This document shows positions 44,955-52,215 of a stretch of 64,000 nucleotides of DNA, one piece after another. The stretch's first letter is position 1. Every line of letters starts with the position of its first letter. Both the position numbers and the translations under genes were made by a program. The stretch is from Kumtagia sp963839725. GTDB lineage: Bacteria; Pseudomonadota; Alphaproteobacteria; Rhizobiales; Rhizobiaceae. Location: NCBI GenBank assembly GCA_963839725.1, contig CAWIWT010000007.1, positions 434,001 through 498,000 on the forward strand, given 5' to 3'. The notes under the pieces are model-generated. The model made no database searches. It was not told the DNA's origin and saw only the letters and a program-made list of their open reading frames with translations.

Positions 44955-45346
44955 TGCCCGACGACATCACCAAATCGGCGATGTTCGCGGAAGCAGCGGC
45001 GATGGCCCGCGCGGATTCGAAGCGCTACTGGGCGCCGGGCGGTTACGCCGACAGGAAATATCCGCTGCAGCCCATCCCCGACTGGTGGTGGCCGGTCGGG
45101 CCGGACGAGCCGGCGCTCCGGAACCGCGGCGGACTGTTCTTCGGGCGCGATCGTCAGCGCCATGCGTGGCGGGTCGTCGGCAAGCTCGTCGCCGCGGTCT
45201 CGCTCGATCTGCGCTTCGTGGCCGGCCTGCTGCACGCCTGGAATCTCACCTACTGCCGGCCGCCGCTCGCCGAGGCCGAACTGCTGCGGATCCTCGACCG
45301 CATCATTCTGCGCGAGGTCGTCCTCAAGTTGAAGGAGGCCGCCTGA
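44954..45346 (+). CDS. Primase C-terminal-like protein of the element
   Basis: A 130-residue protein starting MPDDITKSAMFAEAAAMARA, overlapping the previous stop by three bases. The C-terminal VAGLLHAWNLTYCRPPLAEA with a following LLRILDRIILREV resembles the PriCT helical region of replication primases. It has no catalytic motif of its own. It is directly followed by the ATPase gene. Confidence 0.6.
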   Translation: MPDDITKSAMFAEAAAMARADSKRYWAPGGYADRKYPLQPIPDWWWPVGPDEPALRNRGGLFFGRDRQRHAWRVVGKLVAAVSLDLRFVAGLLHAWNLTYCRPPLAEAELLRILDRIILREVVLKLKEAA

Positions 45347-45347
45347 C

Positions 45348-46373
45348 ATGGAAGGGATGAGCGAGGCACTGCGCCAGATCCTCAAGGAGCTGAGAGCCAC
45401 CCCGCGCAAGCCGCCACGCGACAACGGTCCGCCGTTCAACTGGAGGGAAGCCGCCTATAGCGCGAAAGACCTCAAGACACAGACCTTCCCTCCGATGCGC
45501 GATGTCATTCCGGGGCTGCTCACCGAAGGCGTGACCCTGCTTGCCGGCAAGCCCAAGAAGGGCAAGACATGGATGGCGATCGATATCGCCATCGCCACCA
45601 CAGCTCACCGCTATTGTCTGGGCGAATTCCTGCCACATCGCGGCGACGTGCTCTACATCGCGCTCGAAGACAACCAGCGACGCATGCAGCGGCGCATCAA
45701 GCAGATCCTGTTCGACGACGACGTGCCGTGGCCGGAACGCCTGACCATCATCCATGCGTGGCGTCGGGTCGACCAGGGCGGCATCGACGACCTCGCTGCA
45801 TGGCTTGGAGAGCATCCGCAGGCACGGCTGATCGTCATCGATACATTCAGCGCCATCCGGCCCCTGAAGACCGACTACGGATTCATGGAAGACTACGCGG
45901 CGTTGTCCGGACTGCAGCAGCTGGCCGGCCGCCATGGCATCGCGATTCTCGTCGTGCATCACCTCCGGAAAGCCGGGGCCGACGACTTCGGCGATGAAAT
46001 CTCGGGCACGCTCGGACTAACGGCGGCCGTCGACGCCTACCTGGTGCTTCGAAGCAGCAACGATAACGGCGGAGGCCACAGCAAGGCCGAGCTTTGCCTG
46101 AGAAGCCGTGACATTGAGGAACAGACCTTCGGCGCCACCTTCTCGGCGGAAACCTGTCGCTGGACGCTCGACAGATCTTCGTCCGCCGACCGCTCCAAGA
46201 ACCGCATTCTGGCGGTGCTCGCCGAGAGCGACGAACCGCTGTCGCCGGCCGAGATCATGCGGCTCTCGGGGCTCACCCGGAACATCGTCGACATTCATCT
46301 TTCACGCATGCGCAGGGCCGGCGAAGTGCATCGCACGGAAGACAAGAAATACAGCCTGGGACAGATGCCATGA
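45348..46373 (+). CDS. RepA-like AAA/RecA-fold replication ATPase
   Basis: A 341-residue protein with Walker A in LLAGKPKKGKTWMAIDIAIA, Walker B in ARLIVIDTFSAIRP and a RecA-type sensor region VVHHLRKAGADDFGDEISG. A C-terminal winged helix follows (LSPAEIMRLSGLTRNIVDIH). This is the RSF1010 RepA/DnaB-like helicase type found in phages, plasmids and integrative elements. It lies two bases after the primase-like gene, so they probably form a replication module of the element. Confidence 0.85.
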   Translation: MEGMSEALRQILKELRATPRKPPRDNGPPFNWREAAYSAKDLKTQTFPPMRDVIPGLLTEGVTLLAGKPKKGKTWMAIDIAIATTAHRYCLGEFLPHRGDVLYIALEDNQRRMQRRIKQILFDDDVPWPERLTIIHAWRRVDQGGIDDLAAWLGEHPQARLIVIDTFSAIRPLKTDYGFMEDYAALSGLQQLAGRHGIAILVVHHLRKAGADDFGDEISGTLGLTAAVDAYLVLRSSNDNGGGHSKAELCLRSRDIEEQTFGATFSAETCRWTLDRSSSADRSKNRILAVLAESDEPLSPAEIMRLSGLTRNIVDIHLSRMRRAGEVHRTEDKKYSLGQMP

Positions 46374-46486
46374 AAGTAGCTCAAACCCTTATGGCGCAAG
46401 GCTTTCAGCCGAAATCTTTCAAAAAACGTCCCGCTAGGGGAACGGAGGTCTGACAGATGAACAAAAAAATCGGAAGGAGATAGGCC

Positions 46487-46651
46487 TTGAAACTCCCGGA
46501 AAGCCGCCGGTGTCCGCATTGCGGGTGGGTGACACGCAACCGCAACGAAATCCAACACCGGCACTGTCGGCGCTGCAACCCCGACGACCCTGACGTCGCG
46601 CCACCACTGCGCCCGTATCGGCCACGATCAACAGGAGGACAACAGCCATGA
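46487..46651 (+). CDS. Small zinc-ribbon protein (54 aa)
   Basis: Starts with TTG at 46487, six bases after AAGGAGA. Two CxxC pairs, CPHC and CRRC, within the first 30 residues form a zinc-ribbon; the rest is Pro/Arg-rich. It is preceded by a possible eight-codon mini-frame (ATG at 46457). Its stop overlaps the next start (ATGATG). Small zinc-finger proteins are common in phage-like elements; the function is unknown. Confidence 0.6.
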   Translation: MKLPESRRCPHCGWVTRNRNEIQHRHCRRCNPDDPDVAPPLRPYRPRSTGGQQP

Positions 46652-46842
46652 TGCCACCGGATATAGCCGCGCCCAACTGGACCTGCCCGCACTGCAAGCG
46701 AACTACGTTCAACCTCAACGAAGCGAAGCGGTCAATCAGGACGAATTCGCAATGCGGCCGTGGAGGTCCGCACCAAGTTTTGCGCGGTTCACACTGCGTT
46801 AGCCGTCTTCGGACATTCGCCTCAAGAAACAAGGAGACATGA
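46651..46842 (+). CDS. Small protein with one CxxC zinc-ribbon half, possibly frameshifted
   Basis: About 63 residues starting MPPDIAAPNWTCPHCKRTTF after GGAGG. Only one CxxC pair is present; after RTNSQCGRGG the sequence loses protein character, and a different frame reads AAVEVRTKFCAVHTALAVFG. A frame change near 46760 is possible. Assigned to the element by position. Confidence 0.42.
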   Translation: MPPDIAAPNWTCPHCKRTTFNLNEAKRSIRTNSQCGRGGPHQVLRGSHCVSRLRTFASRNKET

Positions 46843-46844
46843 AC

Positions 46845-47339
46845 ATGGGTATGGACGTTTGTGGCAAGAAGCCGACATCCAAAGTTGGCATGTATTTCGG
46901 CCGCCCCGCATGGGCCCGGCACCCGCTCGCCGACTGCGTGCTCGCGCTCGCACCTCTCGAAGCCAGCGGCTGCCGTGACTGGCATACCAACGATGGCGAC
47001 GGGCTTGAGGCCGCACAATCGGTGAAACTCGCCGATAAGCTCGACGCGCTCATCGAGAGCGGCGCCGTCGCCAGCTACATCGAGAAGTTTGGCGAGCAGG
47101 TGCAGGTTCTCGGCTGGCCGCGACGGGATTTACAACCGGGTCCGAATTTTGGGTCGAGATCAAACCTCATGCCATGCGACAGCTGGCGTTTGCGCTGTTG
47201 CGCGACCGTTACGCAGGTCGAGAACATGCAGTCGATGAATTGCGAGAATTTTGCAAGCAGAATGCGATCGAGCACCGATCAGTCGGTCTCAAATTGGAGG
47301 GCGGTGGGGTCCCGGCGCACGACAACGGACCCACCGTAG
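46845..47339 (+). CDS. Phage-type hypothetical protein, intact N-terminus and aberrant C-terminus
   Basis: Starts MGMDVCGKKPTSKVGMYFGR, a start I recognise from a family of small phage/plasmid proteins (MGMDVYGKxP). It continues DWHTNDGDGLEAAQSVKLAD and ESGAVASYIEKFGEQ. From about 47120 it runs into repeated sequence and loses family resemblance, so the natural C-terminus was replaced. AAGGAGA lies at good distance from ATG 46845. Likely non-functional. Confidence 0.5.
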   Translation: MGMDVCGKKPTSKVGMYFGRPAWARHPLADCVLALAPLEASGCRDWHTNDGDGLEAAQSVKLADKLDALIESGAVASYIEKFGEQVQVLGWPRRDLQPGPNFGSRSNLMPCDSWRLRCCATVTQVENMQSMNCENFASRMRSSTDQSVSNWRAVGSRRTTTDPP

Positions 47340-47496
47340 AGCGAATTTGGGGTGATGATGACTACGAATTTTGGGTCGAGATGAAACCTCATGCCATGCG
47401 ACAGCTGGCGTTGCGCTCTTGCGTGACCGATACACGGGTCGAATACATGCGGTCGATGAATTGCGAGAATTTTGAAAGCAGAATGCGATTGAGCAC
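47143..47496 (+). repeat. Diverged 132-base direct repeat pair
   Basis: Copy one (47143-47274) and copy two (47365-47496) share long identical runs, for example TTTTGGGTCGAGAT, CATGCCATGCGACAGCTGGC and TCGATGAATTGCGAGAATTT, with scattered substitutions. Both could encode EFWVE(I/M)KPHAMRQLA. They are 222 bases apart. They lie in an open frame from 47174 to 47590 that has no recognised homology. Confidence 0.85.
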
Positions 47497-47590
47497 GTGT
47501 TTGACAATTGGGTTTAGCGCATTGCGCTGCCGCGCCCTTGCGGCTAGTCACACGCCCTCTTTTCACGACCGGCGCATTCAGCCCGACTGA

Positions 47591-47774
47591 GATGATGGCG
47601 GCAGTGCTTCATGATGTGGGCGAGGGTGGGCTCGGATGGACTTTCGATCGGCTGAAGGAAGAGGGTGTTTCGCCTAAAATTATCGCCGCCGTGTCGAGCT
47701 TGACCAACAGACTTCCAGAGGGGGATATCACGATTACGACAGTTTCATTCCACGTGCCGCGAGCAATCCAGTAG
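47591..47774 (+). pseudogene. HD-domain hydrolase remnant
   Basis: MMAAVLHDVGEGGLGWTFDR, LKEEGVSPKIIAAVSSLTNR resembles the HD region of RelA/SpoT-like or phage HD hydrolases (ALLHDV followed by helices and a SLT motif). The first His and the rest of the fold are missing. The frame ends at 47774 in unrelated sequence. A decayed fragment. Confidence 0.55.
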
Positions 47775-47811
47775 CGTGTCGTGTGAAACTTGCTGACCTG
47801 AATGTCGATCG

Positions 47812-47930
47812 GCAGGACGATCGATATCTTTTCGGAGTCTAAAGCCTGTTGCGTTGTGAGGGATTCAAGATCCCTTTGGTTGGCCGCGCGCCTTGAGAAG
47901 TTGTCGAATAAGCGAACAGATGCGGATGCG
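47812..47930 (+). repeat. Left copy of an interrupted inverted repeat
   Basis: Two blocks, 47812-47853 and 47908-47930 (ATAAGCGAACAGATGC followed by GGATGCG), recur in inverse orientation at 51120-51163 and 51094-51116. Block one matches the last codons and stop of the shikimate dehydrogenase remnant. Here the blocks are 54 bases apart; in the right copy only three. Confidence 0.8.
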
Positions 47931-48027
47931 CCGGCAAGTTGGTCACGACGAAGATCGTGATTGCCGTGCCTGATAGGAGAATTGCCTGCAAGCGATGCTG
48001 GCCGTCGAGCAGCACTGTCGGCGTCAA
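47839..48027 (-). pseudogene. DGQHR/ParB-like protein remnant
   Basis: TPTVLLDGQHRLQAILLSG then TAITIFVVTNLPA is the core of the DGQHR domain family found in phage and mobile elements. Sequence after it shows no family resemblance, and the upstream part collides with the M50 protease gene. Only the core survives. Confidence 0.6.
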
Positions 48028-48074
48028 TTTGTGGTAGCGTTGCCCGCATCAGGGCAGACCAGCGGGGCATCCGG

Positions 48075-48755
48075 TTGAACTTCTCGATTTACGACGTTTC
48101 GGTCTGGGTGCTGCCCCTTGTCTTCGCCATTACCTTTCATGAGGCGGCCCACGGCTTTGTCGCCCATCGCCTCGGCGACAATACCGCTTGGAACCTCGGC
48201 CGCGTCAGCTTCAATCCCGCAAAGCACATCGATCCCTTCGGCACGGTGATCCTGCCGGCGATGCTGCTGCTGTCCCATTCGCCGTTTCTGTTCGGCTATG
48301 CCAAGCCGGTGCCCGTGAACTTCTCGGCGCTGCGCAGCCCGCGGATCGGCATGGTCTGGGTGGCCTTGGCTGGACCTGCCACCAACATTGTGCTGGCCCT
48401 GCTGGCGGCACTGGCATTTCATGCCCTGGACCTTGCTCCGGCCGGCACCACACAATGGATCGCCGACAACCTGAAGAATGCACTCCTCATCAATATCGTG
48501 CTGGCAATCTTCAACATGCTCCCCATCCCTCCGCTCGATGGCGGACGGGTCGCGGTCGGGCTACTGCCAAACGTACTGGCCTACCCGCTGTCGCGCCTGG
48601 AGCCGTACGGAATGCTGATTTTGATCGGAATTCTGATTATTTTGCCGTTGGCGGGTTCGCAGTTCGGTCTAAATCTTGGTGTTATTTCGTCGATACTGGG
48701 GACATCGACTGGCTTTCTGCTCCGGTTCATTCTTATGGTAACGGGCAACGCATAA
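48075..48755 (+). CDS. Site-2 protease family metallopeptidase (M50)
   Basis: A 226-residue polytopic membrane protease. The catalytic zinc motif HEAAHGF lies in the first helix (VFAITFHEAAHGFVAHRLGD), and the third ligand motif NMLPIPPLDGGRVAVGL follows near residue 155. Further helices include MVWVALAGPATNIVLALLAA. TTG 48075 (NFSIYDVSVWVLPL) is the best start; the longer frame lacks homology. It is intact, despite lying among remnants. Confidence 0.9.
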   Translation: MNFSIYDVSVWVLPLVFAITFHEAAHGFVAHRLGDNTAWNLGRVSFNPAKHIDPFGTVILPAMLLLSHSPFLFGYAKPVPVNFSALRSPRIGMVWVALAGPATNIVLALLAALAFHALDLAPAGTTQWIADNLKNALLINIVLAIFNMLPIPPLDGGRVAVGLLPNVLAYPLSRLEPYGMLILIGILIILPLAGSQFGLNLGVISSILGTSTGFLLRFILMVTGNA

Positions 48756-48787
48756 TCCGCTGAACTCAGGTTCGCCATTCGGCGGCC

Positions 48788-49012
48788 TTGAGTCGCGTGG
48801 CCTACGCGCTGCTCACCGAGGGCCTCGCGCTCGAACCCGACAACGCCCTGCGCCTTTCGCACGCCGCCTGGGCGCTCAACTATCGCCGTGCGATGGGCTG
48901 GCCGCCCATTCGGGCCGGACGACATGCGGAAATCCGCCGAGCTGACGCGTCGGGGTCTCCAGCATGCCGCGGGGAACCCGACAGTGATGGCGCACCCCCT
49001 CGATCACGTTGA
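48788..49012 (+). pseudogene. TPR-protein remnant (cyclase/regulator C-terminus type)
   Basis: AYALLTEGLALEPDNALRLS, HAAWALNYRRAMGWPPI reads like tetratricopeptide repeats of the type found behind adenylate-cyclase or winged-helix regulators. A second frame adds GPDDMRKSAELTRRGLQHAA. The frames change near 48905 and neither end is a complete gene. Confidence 0.5.
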
Positions 49013-49101
49013 GAGCGACCAAGGCCCGATGCACTTAATTCACAAGTTATGTGCAACTCCCTTGGCATAGGGCAAACAGTGAGTTACGGTGCACATTAAT
49101 C

Positions 49102-49662
49102 ATGAACAAAATTGTCCCACCTATTCGACGGATTGGTTACGCTCGCGTCAGCACTGTGGGCCAGACTCTTGAATCTCAGCTGGAGCAATTGAAGGCAGCA
49201 GGCTGCGAGACCATTTTCAAGGAGAAGGTCACAGGCGCGCGGGCAGATCGCAAGGAGCTTATGCGCCTGCTTAAGGCGATCGAGCCTGGTGATCAGCTGG
49301 TAGTCACACGCATCGACCGTCTCGCTCGATCGGTCTTCGACCTCTTCGGCATTGTCAAGCGTGTGCTCGATTCCGGAGGCCATTTCCTGTCCCTTTCGCA
49401 GCCGATGGCTCACAGCACAACCAGCACCGGTCGGCTCTTTCTCGCGGTGCTGGGCGGGGTCGCAGACGTCGAACGCGAGATGATCTTGACTTGCACGGCT
49501 GAGGGTCGTGCGCGATCGACAAAGCGGATGGGCCGGCCACGAAAACTCACGTCGGCCCAGCGCGCGGAGGCTTTGGCCCGCAAGGAAAATGGCGAGTCAC
49601 ATAGCGACATCGCACGATCGTTCAATGTAAGCCATATGACCATTCAGAGGTTGCGATCCTAG
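49102..49662 (+). CDS. Serine recombinase (resolvase/invertase family)
   Basis: A 186-residue small serine recombinase. The catalytic Ser17 is in RIGYARVSTVGQTLESQL. The conserved VVTRIDRLARSVFDLFG supplies active-site Arg residues, and GGVADVEREMILTCTAEGRA leads into a C-terminal helix-turn-helix (ESHSDIARSFNVSHMTIQRL). Complete and in frame. No transposase or inverted terminal repeat was seen next to it, so it may be an orphan resolvase of a lost transposon or plasmid. Confidence 0.9.
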   Translation: MNKIVPPIRRIGYARVSTVGQTLESQLEQLKAAGCETIFKEKVTGARADRKELMRLLKAIEPGDQLVVTRIDRLARSVFDLFGIVKRVLDSGGHFLSLSQPMAHSTTSTGRLFLAVLGGVADVEREMILTCTAEGRARSTKRMGRPRKLTSAQRAEALARKENGESHSDIARSFNVSHMTIQRLRS

Positions 49663-49992
49663 AGCGCGCTTCGGGAATGGAATAGACGTTCCTCGACCTC
49701 GGAAAAGTCTGGGATACATCAGGCGGCCGAGTGCTGGGACGGGGTGCTAGCTAGCGTCCGGCAACCTTTCGAACAGCTTTGGGATTGTGTCCACAAGTAC
49801 GATAAGATCGATATATGCAGGAGCGCGTCCCGGCGGCGTGGCATCAACCCCGTCAAACAGTTCTGGAAGTCTTTCAGTCCGGGAGTATCAAGCCAAACTG
49901 AATGAACACACAGCCGCCAAGGAGCAGGCTGAATGGGATTACTAGGCCGCAGGGAACTGATGAGCGTGTCGGCCGGACGCGCTTTAGAAGGG
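49663..49992. other. Gap without recognised gene
   Basis: About 330 bases. A plus-strand frame contains FEQLWDCVHKYDKIDI, but it has no start site or family. Probably degraded sequence. Confidence 0.35.
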
Positions 49993-50715
49993 TCATTGGG
50001 CCGCGGCACCTGAAATGAGGACATACCCCCTAGTCAGACCATTGTTGTCACTATCGGTGGTATTCATGGCGTCGAAAAGCTCCGACGCCTTGACCCATAC
50101 CGGAGGATATTTGTACCGCGCGACATCGAGAATGAGGAAGCGATCGGACTCGGCATCATAGGCCGCAAGCGGGGAGATATGGCCGCCCTTCTCTTGCTGG
50201 ATTGCTTTGCGCAGGTAGTTCACGATCACGTATCGGCCGGGTTGGTTGAGATAAGAAATAGCCGCCTTCCTGAACTCTTCGAGTGAACTCTCCGCAGCGT
50301 GGTGGACTTCCGCTTTCACGGGTTGCGTTGTCAGGATCCCGCCAATTTGATCCAGGGTCATGCCGATTTCCATGAGAACACTGCGAGGCAGCACCTTGTC
50401 AGTACGTTCATCAAGCACGTTGTCCTGGGTGAAGGTCTTGTACGGTTCGTATTCCGGGACGGATGGTGCCGGCACCTTCATCGAATTGAGGATCATGACG
50501 ATGCTGGCAACGCCGCAATAGGCTTGGTTTTTCTGGGTGACAAAGTTGCTCGCGAGCGGAAAGTAGGCCTCGCGCGCATCGGCATCGACGAGCAATTGTT
50601 CGCCGGGATCGGAATCAAACCCCGTGAGATTGTCTGGAAGCGGCAGCGTCTCCGCGCGGGCGAGGCCGGAAGTCAACAAACCGATGATCAGAAGGCCTGC
50701 GAAACGTATCGACAT
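49993..50715 (-). CDS. Secreted phytochelatin synthase-like cysteine peptidase
   Basis: A 240-residue protein with a signal peptide (MSIRFAGLLIIGLLTSGLARA). The papain-like triad of bacterial phytochelatin synthases is visible: Cys67 in QAYCGVASIVMIL, His179 in KGGHISPLAAYD and Asp197 in FLILDVARYKYPPVWV. Bacterial members lacking the plant C-terminal domain mostly hydrolyse glutathione to gamma-Glu-Cys. Intact and monocistronic. Its location between phage and enzyme fragments suggests lateral movement. Confidence 0.9.
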   Translation of the reverse strand: MSIRFAGLLIIGLLTSGLARAETLPLPDNLTGFDSDPGEQLLVDADAREAYFPLASNFVTQKNQAYCGVASIVMILNSMKVPAPSVPEYEPYKTFTQDNVLDERTDKVLPRSVLMEIGMTLDQIGGILTTQPVKAEVHHAAESSLEEFRKAAISYLNQPGRYVIVNYLRKAIQQEKGGHISPLAAYDAESDRFLILDVARYKYPPVWVKASELFDAMNTTDSDNNGLTRGYVLISGAAAQ

Positions 50716-50754
50716 GATAAGGTCTCCGCCTGATGACAGTACTATGCCACAATC

Positions 50755-51069
50755 CTAGACTTGCGTCTCGATGTCGGCGAGCCGGCCCATGATCGCCGCC
50801 CGATGCGTAAACTCCGGAAAGAAGCTGCCCTCGACGAAATTCCAGTCGCCTTCCAACCAGGCTCGCAAGCGCTCTGGCGAGCCGACGCTGTTCAGGCGAT
50901 CGACATATCGCGGATCGGCTTCGAGCAAGGCCGGGTTGTCGCTGACCCTGGCCGGAATGAACACCCGCGTCAGCCCCGTCTCCGGGTCCACCACGGCGTT
51001 GTACGGACCATTGTCTACGAACATCTGCTTGACGGCATGGTGGGACGGGCCTCCGGCATTGCAGCTCAC
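50755..51069 (-). pseudogene. Phage terminase large-subunit fragment
   Basis: About 104 residues: GGPSHHAVKQMFVDNGPYNA, RVFIPARVSDNPALLEADP and RLRAWLEGDWNFVEGSFFPE. These are middle-region blocks of terminase large subunits. The ATPase start and nuclease end are missing; the 5' side runs into the right copy of the inverted repeat. A prophage remnant. Confidence 0.75.
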
Positions 51070-51093
51070 CTTCAGCTGACCACGAACGCCCTT

Positions 51094-51163
51094 CGCATCT
51101 GCATCTGTTCGCTTATCATCGCAACAGGACTTTAGACTCCGAAAAGATCAGCGATCGTCCTGC
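51094..51163 (-). repeat. Right copy of the interrupted inverted repeat
   Basis: Blocks 51120-51163 and 51094-51116 match 47812-47853 and 47908-47930 in opposite orientation, with a few mismatches. The larger block includes TCTTTTCGGAGTCTAAAG, the stop region of the shikimate dehydrogenase remnant. The two copies frame a 3.2-kb segment. Confidence 0.8.
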
Positions 51164-51554
51164 GCATCACTGCCGGATCGACATCTATCCCGGTCCAATA
51201 TTTGACGCCGATCACGCTCTGGTTCACCAGCATCCACCAACCCGTCGATTACCTTGCAGCCGCGCTTCTCCGCGTCCACCACGAGCCGCGTGCGCGGCGG
51301 ATTGGGGATGATGTCCGCCACGACCGTGCTCGGCCCCAACGAGTTCATGTCCAGGTCGAGCGTCTCGTCGACGCCAGGAATAGGCCGATCGACGTTGCAT
51401 TGATGACGATGTCCGTACCGTCGGGCACCCGATAGGTGCTTGCCCACCGGACCAGTTGTGCATCAGTGGCCGTGCGTTGGTTGAGCAGGTCTGCCACCGC
51501 GTGCCCGCGCGCCGGGTCACGGTTGACGACGGTGATCGACCTGGCGCCGGCCAC
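51132..51554 (-). pseudogene. Shikimate dehydrogenase (AroE-like) remnant
   Basis: The C-terminal two thirds of a shikimate/quinate dehydrogenase are readable in three frames: GARSITVVNRDPARGHAVAD and DGTDIVINATSIGL, then LDLDMNSLGPSTVVADIIPN and PPRTRLVVDAEKRGCKVIDG, then MLVNQSVIGVKYWTGIDVDP and AVMRRTIADLFGV with a stop at 51132. The substrate-binding N-terminal domain is absent. At least two frameshifts, so non-functional. Confidence 0.78.
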
Positions 51555-51655
51555 GGGTCCGCAGCAGTAGCAATTAGGCGGTCAAATAAAAGGTCCGCAG
51601 GTCCCGCCGCGCGTGTCCTGTATAAGCCTGGGCGGGCCCCATCGGCGCGAACAGC

Positions 51656-52167
51656 ATGGTTCTGGCGACCTCCAGTCCGGATGATGGCATCATCGCCGCT
51701 CATCTCTCCGACTATCCACGAACCGACGCGCTTGCGGCGGCTGTTGCCCGCGCGGATGATGGCAAGCGCGACGAATACCGCACGCAGGTGGACACATCGG
51801 CGCTTGGCCCGGTCTTTGTTTCGTCCTCCGACTGCCATTTCAGGAATGGCGTTTGTTGACTTCAATCCCCCGCTCCGTCTTCGCTGGAGAGATCGATCGG
51901 AGCACGCAACGTGTTTTCGTTGTCATTGGCGCCATGGCTCTGCTCGCGGCTGCCACCGCAGTGCTTTTGGCCAACCTCTTGTTTGCGCGGCCGCTGCGCC
52001 GCCTTGCCGGCCAGTTGCGTGCCGTCGAACATTTCGAGCTCGATGCGGTCCGCCATACCCCGACTTTCCTGGTTGAGCTCAACGACCTCTCGCAGGCCTT
52101 GAAGCACATGGCGGGAGGGCTTTCTGCCTTCGCCAAATACATGCCTCTCATCGCAAAACCTGGTTGA
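51656..52167 (+). pseudogene. Adenylate/guanylate cyclase sensor remnant (cache and HAMP part)
   Basis: The first frame has LATSSPDDGIIAAHLSDYPR and VDTSALGPVFVSSSD, as in a periplasmic cache domain. A second frame continues SIPRSVFAGEIDRSTQRVFV, a membrane helix (GAMALLAAATAVLLANLLF) and a HAMP-like RPLRRLAGQLRAVEHFEL, ending at FAKYMPLIAKPG. In intact relatives the cyclase domain follows; here it is missing. Confidence 0.65.
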
Positions 52168-52215
52168 AGAACGGCGCGCCGCGAGCGCAGCCGATCTCTA
52201 TCTGCGTTCAAGCAG

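Noticed and set aside
48788..49070. Functional TPR protein before the resolvase
   Set aside because: Only about two repeats are readable, split over two frames, with no start site or end domain.
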